A DNA stretch of 64,000 bases, taken from positions 18,865 to 82,864 of the forward strand of contig JAJEKV010000832.1 of assembly GCA_021234155.1 (NCBI GenBank), in the 5' to 3' direction. This document shows, piece after piece, positions 55,240 to 64,000 of this stretch; the stretch's first letter is position 1; each line of letters begins with the position of its first letter. Both the position numbers and the translations under genes were made by a program. The notes under the pieces are model-generated. The model searched no databases. It was not told the origin of the DNA and was given only the letters and a program-made list of their open reading frames with translations. The stretch is from Isoetes taiwanensis. Its lineage: Eukaryota > Streptophyta > Lycopodiopsida > Isoetales > Isoetaceae.

Positions 55240-58200
55240 TCCAATTATAGAAAGCTCATTTCTCAACAAGGTGGTTATAAACTAGTTCTTTTGTTTGAAT
55301 TCCAATGAAAATGTCATAGGTTTCATATACTTATGATTCTATCTTATGGTCGGGGAATGCCATGTCTTGGATTTTCATAATGATTTTCTATGCTCCGAGC
55401 GGCTTATTTGTGATCTTCACATCGAACCTCAATTCTCAACTAAGAACCGTGTTGTGCCATTGATATTCATATATGCGTTTCTTGCTTCTCATTCTATCGC
55501 TTCAAGCATGAATGACCAATTCTTCACAGATACCATTTACTGTGCACCCTTTGTTGCTTCCTTGATTGTTGTTTCTCCATTGAAACCATATTCTAATGCT
55601 TCAAATGAATGGCCAGTTCTTGGCAGATACAGTTACCAGGATATGATACTTTACTTTGATATTTGATTAAAGCTAACCAAGTATTCAAAACCCAAGCTCA
55701 TGTACTTGGGATGGCTAATACAAAGGTGGGGCAGTTCCATATTGCCCTTGGAATGATTCCCATAATGTTCAATTTGGATATGTCTATGTTCTTTGCTTAA
55801 AACCGCACGCTGCGTCTTTGATGAATAATAGTCTTTCACATGGAAGATTATGGATGATTTTGTTCATGAAGAAATTATCACATTTCACATGGAAGATTAT
55901 GGAAGATTTTGTTCATGAAGAAACTGTCACAAGCCAGTTTGCATCGGATCTTATCAATGATAGCATGCTATTTCATGTCTATGCTCGATCCGAGATGTAG
56001 TCACGGGATCCCATCGCTTCATATATACGAATTGGCCTTTAAGAAGATTTTTTTATAGAGAACATATATGCCCATTGCCCAGACATGAAAAATCCCTGGC
56101 CTTAGAATCTTAATGAAAAGAATTGTGAAGTCTTACATCCAAATGCCATTTATAATATCGTAATGCAAGATTGCATACACAAATTAAGCGATTATTTTGA
56201 CTTTTGACTTGATGTAGTAGCAAGCTTTCTATTTTGACGTTGAGGCCCACTTATTGGAGGACATTGATGCTGGGTGTCTAGGATATGTACTCGCAAATAA
56301 AGCCACCTTTCTATGCTATTACTAGATGTTATGTTTGCCATCTTTCACTTATTTTCAAACTTGGCATATGTACGGTACGATACACTTTGTGGTTATAAGA
56401 TCCCAATGCATGAAAACTAACTAAACCCACAATTTCGTATGCAGAATCCACTCATGACACAACCAATGAAGAGTTGCCTACCTAAAACATCAAGTTTTTA
56501 CCTTACATATGTGTATGTAGAATTGTATTTTCGAAGAGGTTCTGGGTTGAAGTTATAGTAGGATGTGTGAGCGGAACTTGAATAATTATCAGGCTCTGAT
56601 GGTCTCACGATATATAGAGACTATCTTTGATGGTCTCTTTTGGCCAATTTGAATTGTGACACATGAATCATCCTATCCTTTATTATTATTTATCCTAAGT
56701 GGAAAGCAGAAGGCTGGTAAAAATGCCTCCATGGGCCCAATTTCCCAAACCACAGTAAAAAACATGGCCATTCATGACAACACATACCCCGGTGGTGGGT
56801 TTGGTATGTTGAGGAAGGATATAGCCTATCTATTTTTTTGCCAAGTTGTGCATATGAAAATGCAAATAATGTATCACGAGTCTTCTGTTCTTTTTATTAC
56901 ATAGGATTTTTGTGGCCGACAATTTTTTTTCACGTCTAAATTCTTTGAATACATTTTATATTTCTAACTTGCTGAGACTAGGATTTTAACATATTTAACA
57001 ATTGTGGATGCTCCCAACCATGGCACATTTTAAAATCATGGATTTGCCCAAAGTGGGCAATTTTCTAGAAATGTTTCTATACATCCAAAAACAAACGAAA
57101 CATATATTAACAACAAAATAGGGAGTCAAATGGCAAAAATAGTATCAACTCTTTGTAGAAACTTCAATCTAGAAGACTCATACATAAGAACTTGGATCAA
57201 CTTCTAGTTAACTACAAAAGAATATCTAGTATACATAAGAGAAACCAGTAAATAAAGAGAATAAGCTAAACATATGTTTAAGGTCACAAAAAACCTAAAT
57301 TGAAGGGCCTTGAGTATTGCATGCTTACATAAATGAAAAAAATAGTTCTATAATTTAAAATGCAAAATGAAGGAGGAAAAAAACACACATAATCTCTCCC
57401 TTTTTAATCAAGGGCGAGAAAAAAGATGCTGCTAGAAATACTATTTATTATAGTCAAATGAATATATCAAGCAAATCATAGCAAACCTATCATTGAAAAT
57501 CATATAAAAGAACAAAGGAAAACCCCATTGTTATTATGCTAGATATGGAACCGGTTGCATCATGCCTCCACTTCACATAATATTAATTCCAGATCATTGC
57601 AAAACGCCTCAAATGAAATAAAAAATAGCAAGAACAACATGCAAAAACTAAATAAGTAGCTCTTTTTCTCACAAACATACAAATTCCAATACTATACAAT
57701 ACGAAAATCATATTCCAAACCATGGGAAAATACCTTGTCCTAATACAAAACAGAGTTGTGCAACTTGATGCATGTATACCGCTTAAAAAACAAACCTAAG
57801 GTCCATATGAAATTTTTTATTAATCACAAAAGAAATATAGGTTTTTCTCCCAAATATATATTCATACAATTGCATATTTATTTTCACAAAAGAAACTCCA
57901 GTCTTCAATCCGTTTGATGGCAACCCCTAAAAAATTATTGCAGTATTTGACATGTATTGAATCTTGTGATCTTGTGGCAATGTAATGGTTTGCCATTTTA
58001 GAAAATTATTGCAACATTTTGGGAAGTTTCAGGCAAAAGTGGAAAACAAACAAAAAACTTAAAATTCTTAGGTAGACTATTTTTTAAGCATGGATTCTTT
58101 TGGACTCTTTGTAAAAGACCTAACACAGTCCTTTGCCTTCTATTTCCAAAAATACTTCTAAAATATTTGTTCGTTTAGAGTCCTATCTAGAGTCCATTTG

Positions 58201-59284
58201 GTAGCTCTCAAACATCTTCCAATCTTATACCCATTTAATCCTCCAGGATCTACAACCATAACTTCATATGCCTAAACTTCACTTTTCATCTTGTTCTTAA
58301 GGGTATTCGAGTCTAGCATCGACGTATCAAAAATCCATACCACTCCTCTAACATTTGTTTTTGAGCAATCTATTGTCTAGAAAAATCTATCACCTTCAAA
58401 ACCATAAAGATTGTTTTAGAACAATCTATCACCTTCTAAACCATAATGGGATGCGATTGGATTTGCTTCTCGTTCACATGCAAAAATATATTTCACCTCA
58501 CATCCATTTTAGAGTAGCAGATGATGTTGCCCTGTTGTTCCAAACACGAAATTTGTTTAATGCCTTACTCCAATTTAACTTCTTAAAAGTCTGGCATCCA
58601 CATGCATATCGGATGAGATTATTACTTGTGTATGTTGATAAACACTAGCAAGTTGCACCATCATGAAGGTACATCTTTCCCATTTCGATTGTGAATATTA
58701 TTAGCACAGAGCATATGTCTAGGATAATGTATGTTCATGAGGTATAGCATTTTTGAATGAAACCACTATACACCATGTCCTTTGACATGGATTAAAGAAT
58801 AGGGCAACAAACACAAATAAATATATATATTGTCCACATATGATCATATATTGAATCCATATTCTTAACACTCCCATTAAATACATCAACAATATTATAA
58901 ACCCATTTTATGCGATTTTAAGTCTTGAACTTGAGACATCATGGCTTCTTGATAGTGGGCTTTTCTTTGCTCCTTCATAGCTGCATGATTTAGACAATAC
59001 TACTAGTTTGTAGTTTTTAACAATATATGTACCAATAAGAATGAGGGGCATGCCACAACCTTGGTGGCACCCATATTAATTGAAGATCACAATCTAATGG
59101 TAGTTTCTAATTATAATTAGGAGGAGCAATAACAAGTCAATTATTGTAAAATCTCCAATTCAAGACACGAAACTATGTTGTTAAATTTTGCTTATGGTAT
59201 TTGCTCATATAAGTCAGGAGAATTAACAAAATGGCGATTTATGTATGTAACACATCTCTCACACACGCGCCTGCCTTGGCACTA

Positions 59285-59285
<1 letters not shown>
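55240..59285. other. AT-rich DNA without a supportable gene
   Basis: A short direct repeat, 'cacatggaagattatggaagattttgttcatgaagaa'-type, lies at 55837-55872 and 55886-55922. The frames at 55346-55666 and 58355-58648 have no domain. Nothing else was recognised. Confidence 0.4.
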
Positions 59286-59354
<69 letters not shown>

Positions 59355-59372
59355 CACACACACACACACACA
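59286..59372. repeat. (CA)n microsatellite
   Basis: An almost pure CA run, broken once at 59349-59350 by TG. It creates the false T/H-repeat frames across 59175-59459. Confidence 0.97.
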
Positions 59373-62300
59373 TTTGTGTTGTTTGGCGCTATTCACATCA
59401 TCAATCCACTTAATAAGGGAACCGATGATGTGTCACATCTAATCCTTTATAACGTGTAGGCTTACCGCGTACCATATACTTCCCACATGCTATAGCCATC
59501 ATGTAGAGCTTGTCTTTATGCTTTTATTACCTGGCTTTCAGCATCTATAAACATGTGATAAATCCATCCATTTTATCACATTCCCTTTAAGTCTTAGGTT
59601 CTTTATGCTCTAATCTTGGTACTTCATAAAATTATAAACCGAGGATATAGCAGCGAATCTTTAGCCACCTTATGGACCTTTTATTACGCCTGAAATTATT
59701 TCAGAAAAAAAAAAAAAGCAACCGATAGATAAATCAAATTGGTATTCAGCCTGCACTCAATGTCAATGTAATTGGATGACACCTTATCAAAGCAGCAGCA
59801 GCAGCCCCAGCCCTGATCCATACATGATCCTTCTAAGACAAAGCACACTTATCCTCCCAATCCAACCATGCAACAGGGTAAAACCAAAAGATATTTGAAA
59901 ATGAGCGGCGGCATGAGATTTGATTAGACGCTCCTAAGGCAGGCATTGTTCGAGTTCCATGGAATCTGCAGACCTTGACAGTGACAAAAGTGTCAAACAT
60001 ATAGGATGAACACGTATTTTCTCATCAATATAACTTACCTCAATATGGACAAACCATTATACAAGGAACAAGTCTTAGACTTTTATTTACGGCTCATTCC
60101 CATTACGCTGACCACCTCTTACAACTTAGCACGACTTGTCCTTTTGGTGATATTTTAGATGAAGTAACTATGTCATGCAATATATACTTAATATAAGCAT
60201 CGCTACCACAGCCCCGAGCAATAAGGAACTGGGAATCAATGTTGAATTTGGCGATAGAGAATCTGTTCATTTGTATGCCTTCATTTCCTTGACCGAACTT
60301 TGGTTGATGGACCATGCAATCAACCTTAATCTGGAAGGGATAATGCTTGATGGGGGCCTCTGACGTAGTTTCCATAATTCAACTGTGCCTTGAGATGCAA
60401 TAACTTGAAGATCACCACCAGCTTCGTTGCCCTGCCTTCTCCAGTTGCTTTAGGAATGCAAAACTGTGCCCTGAAGAAGCGCTGCAAACCAGAACAATCA
60501 TGAAGAACATGAGGGCACATCCAGCGCCTGCGTGACCATGAAGAAGCTCTGATGTTTCCTTCAGGAGCTTTTCTTTTAGAGGCAGGCACCACCCTCTTTC
60601 CAGATTATTGTGGATTCTGATGTAGACTTCCCAGATGAAGGATTCAGTGAATTAGGAACTGAATTGTTAGGCCTTGTGCTGAAGTTGTATTCATTATTGG
60701 AATGTGTGGTTTGATGCAACAGAGTGACCTGGTGGTGTGCCTGGCCGAAATTGTGGAAGTGTAGAGAGAAAGATGCATCGGCGCTGCAGAAGATGCCTGT
60801 AAGAAAAGTAATGACTGGAAGATTATATATGATGGATGTTGAGTCTCACTCGCCTTTTATCTTTTCTTGCAGGCTACAGGTAACTGGGATTTCTTTAAAC
60901 TGTCTGCTTAGATGGGATAGTTGTCTTTGGACCGCCTAAAGGACGATCAGGATGAACCAGTTCCTAGTCTGTTTGGAAGCTTTTGTCTCTCTCCACCCAC
61001 TTCAACAGACTATCTTTTTTTGCCTCTACACCCAGAGCTATCTTTTCTGCAAACTTATTTGGTCACTGGTTTCTCAAGACAAAAGATCTTGCTGGAGGCG
61101 CGCAGAGCGATGCCGTTTGCATACGCCATCGCATATGAGATTTTGGAGTCCGCCTGGTGGGGACACAAGGGAATATCAGAACCAGAGCACCACTTGATTT
61201 TAAATATGCACTCTTCAATTAAGTCACCTTCATAGTGCACATTTCACCTTCATTCTGACACTAAATTCATGCATTGGCATTTTGTTACTAACAATCTGAA
61301 AATGCAGATAATAATCTCTAACAGACATGTCAAATAAGGAAAGGAAACATCGTGTCACTGGCGATTATTGACACAAAAAATTTTTTAGGCTTCCTTCTGA
61401 ACTGTTCCTCAGAATGACCATATTCCATTTTGTGTTTTTATACAAAGCTGCATAATTTATGACAGTGTGGAAGGTTGGCTTCCATGAACAAGAGTAAACC
61501 ATGTGTGTTTTGTAGCTACCTCCATGTGCACTTACCTTCTTTGGTTTTGCTTCAGTTGTATTATATTTCCCTTTTTATACTCCCCAGAATCCTCCTCTCC
61601 TGCCTCTATAGCAAAACACAAAATCATGGGGTTCAGGCTGGTGTTCTCTCAATATGTTCTGAGTAGATTAACTATGTGACTGGCTTCTCTGTTCCTAACA
61701 TTTATAAGTTCGATATAGCATGCTGCAGTCATTGGCCTTCTGTTCTGCATTTCCGGCATTTTGATTCAAACATTTGAGGACAGATAAAGCCATACAGCAA
61801 GCACTGATCCATCGTCATTTGTTGAGCAGTCATCTTTAAAAATTTCGTAATACTGGTACATGGATTCACCTCCATACCTCACTTCCCCCACTGTCTAAAA
61901 TGGTAACTTTGTCAAAAGTTTCATCAAGCCCAAAATTGATTCCACAATTTTCATCTGCAGAATCAATGCCAAAAAACATTTCTCGATACTTGAAAAGGAT
62001 AGCCTCCTTGGTTCATCCTGCAATTCCATTCCTTCTTCTCTTCGGCAATTTCAAGACGGTTTTAACACTTTTACCATTCGAGGCTCTTGGATTTTTCCTT
62101 GCAAAGGAGATCTCTCGAAAACTTATTTCAAACAAGCAATGATCCTTCTTCAATTTGCCATTCACAAATTTCAATCTTCGCGGTCAAATCAGTATAATAT
62201 GGCGCTCCTTTACTGAATCCTTTAGTGCAGTTTTGCTCTTCACCATAACGAGAATGGACTTCTCTGGGACCTCACAACAATTCCCTCACTTGAACCCGCT

Positions 62301-64000
62301 ACGTTTCCGCCACCCCTTTAAAATACGTATTATTGAAATTTGTTAAGTGTTTTGACAACAGCCAACAGATGGAGAGATGACTATACTATAAATGGAGACC
62401 ATTTGGGAATTCGCATTGCGCACCAGAATCCAGGAAAAACATGATCAGCGAAGATTAAAGCATCTTTCCTAAAAAAGATTGTGAATAACCAACAAAGCAG
62501 TAACTCGAAGACAAAGAAGTTCACCAGGCGATTCAAAGAGGTTGGAAAACTACACGAATAAGGGCAGGTTTAAGATTACCAGTTTGAGAGATAACCCTGT
62601 TAGAAGCCATTGGCGGGGAGTCATCAACTTCATGTTGCCCAAGGTCAGGTCCTTGTTTGGAGAGACATTACATGGGTATGGATGTGGAGGGAAGGGGAGT
62701 TGTGAGGGTGGATTATCGAGAGCAAGGTCCATGTAGCATGAGATTTGTGAAAGTGCGTGAAACGAGCAGGAATGGCCAAGAGTGGTGCCTTCATACAAAT
62801 CGCACTCACCGATGCTTACGTGTCACAATCAACGCCCAAACTAAAATAGAGCTATCCTAGCCATGTGTGAGCGTATAAAACAAAAAATGCATGCATTTTG
62901 CTTATCGCTGAATAAAGTGGCCCAATTGTAAACCGTATATTTCTAACCGGAATTTCTATGGTTATGCTTGGTATTATATACAGAAAAAATGGTAAAATAC
63001 ATTTGGAGGCTGATCTTGACCCCAGGATGACTCTAGGGTTTTAGTGCGGGTAAAATAATCTTAGGTTGAATAGTTTAGTTTTGAGGTTATTTTGGAAATC
63101 CACGGCGGCGGCGGTGGAAGCGGCCAAGTGGCGATAGCACTAAACTGGGCGAGAAGGGGCGAATGGGCTGAAGGGCGAAGAAGTCTAAAGACGGTTTATT
63201 TTCTCCTCTCTCTCATTTTCGGATTTTACATTGATTCAAGATGTTCGGCTAACTTCCAGCTTTACTTTCGATTCCTTTGCTATTTACGCTACTCCCACCA
63301 GGCGATTGCGGAACGGTGGTTATACAACGAAGAGGCACCTCACGGGGATCTGACCATAGAGGTACAAGCACTACTTTGTTTTGTGCAACACACTGCTGCG
63401 CCGTTTTTATTTCAAGCTTTCTGGAACTGCCACCCGGCAGAGGTTCAACTTTACCCTTGGCTTTGGAACTTTTGAAGTTTGAATATGTCTTGTTGTTGTA
63501 TTTCTTTGCGGCAGTGTATTTATTTGGCGGCGGAAGATTGATTGCATCATTGGCGGTATCATCCCGAATACTTATGATGACTGAAGTGCTTGAGTTTGAC
63601 CCCATCCGAGGAATTAAACAACAACAGTTATCTATTTGGGAATATTATTCATGGAGTATTCTTTTATCATCAATGGCTAAAGCAACAACAAGCTTGCGGC
63701 TCGCGAAAACAAGGATCACAAGAATTTGTATTTGCAAGACGAAAGCAGAGTTCGTCGTTGTAAATTATCCCATAGAGTGCAGGTTCTGACTATGCAACCA
63801 TAGCGAAGTGGGCCTTTGTTTACCACTGTACCTAGTGGCGATGGGGTTGATGGCCTATGATGGCGCCCATTGTTGCGTAATGAACCTAGCCTTAGAAGGT
63901 GGCTACATCTCATGGCATTATCAAGTCCTATATAATTCAATCTTCTTATGTCGGTTTCAATGTGGTATCTAAAATCTGGTATTGTGGACACTAAAATTTT
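59373..64000. other. Region with scattered exon-like pieces but no identified gene
   Basis: On the minus strand near 61910-61985 FGIDSADENCGINFGLDETF looks like coding sequence followed by a GT donor, but I do not recognise it. The minus-strand frames 60326-60592 and 60103-60375 and the plus-strand frames 63092-63475 and 63277-63789 are open but without domains; the last three overlap on both strands. 63095-63115 is a CGG-type short run. Some real exons may be hidden here. Confidence 0.35.

Noticed and set aside
59175-59459. Frames coding T-H repeats
   Set aside because: They are produced by the CA microsatellite.
1-64000. CRISPR arrays, bacterial operons or plasmid features
   Set aside because: No regularly spaced direct repeats with unique spacers and no prokaryotic gene organisation; the content is plant nuclear DNA.

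Overview
This is nuclear DNA of a flowering plant; I cannot fix the lineage. It is AT-rich and intron-like, almost without long open frames, and holds two full-length Ty3/gypsy LTR retrotransposons with a tRNA-iMet type primer site and a chromodomain after the integrase. It also holds broken copies of plant-type genes, minisatellites, tRNA-derived repeats and an inverted-repeat element. There are no operons, CRISPR arrays or bacterial features.

Layout. 1-4342: a 330-bp tandem repeat, then AT-rich DNA without a supportable gene. 4343-6620 (+): a broken PLP-dependent Cys/Met-metabolism gene. 7995-8090 and 8985-9516: a 48-bp and a ~58-bp repeat. 9517-21588 (+): retroelement 1, with 5-bp target duplication CTAAA, inserted in the 58-bp minisatellite. 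21594-28085: remaining minisatellite, a CT-rich tract and unannotated DNA. 28091-39858 (+): retroelement 2, with target duplication ATAGC. 40826-43489: an element with ~430-bp terminal inverted repeats and a doubled right arm. 45139-45990: a tRNA-derived repeat and a TTCTAGAA-rich array. 49237-51010: a 350-bp tandem duplication and, on the minus strand, a fragment of a DNA gyrase A-like gene with a duplicated exon. 53630-54690 (-): probable LINE remnants. 54799-55239: two 293-bp-spaced units with a tRNA-Ala-like sequence. 59286-59372: a CA microsatellite. The rest is unassigned.

The main discovery is in the two retroelements. Between the primer binding site and gag each carries an extra reading frame encoding a histone H3-like protein. 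It begins with the H3 tail (M-ARTKQTARK in element 2, M-ARTKQT in element 1) and ends with an H3 histone fold ([16 protein letters not shown] in element 1). A conserved charged insert of roughly 230-250 residues sits between the tail and the fold. The two copies differ in all six codons of A-R-T-K-Q-T, yet only at synonymous third positions, which points to selection on the protein. The same elements encode a C-terminal chromodomain, a module that in other proteins reads methylated H3 tails. The element may therefore make both an H3-like protein and an H3-tail reader. I know of no described element with this layout, but I could not search.

Both retroelements have intact ends, but their reading frames are cut by many small indels. 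LTR-LTR differences cluster at CAG/CTG/CCG sites and do not look like cytosine deamination. Some of the damage may therefore be base-calling error in heavily methylated DNA rather than decay, so 'broken' calls inside the elements should be read with that in mind.
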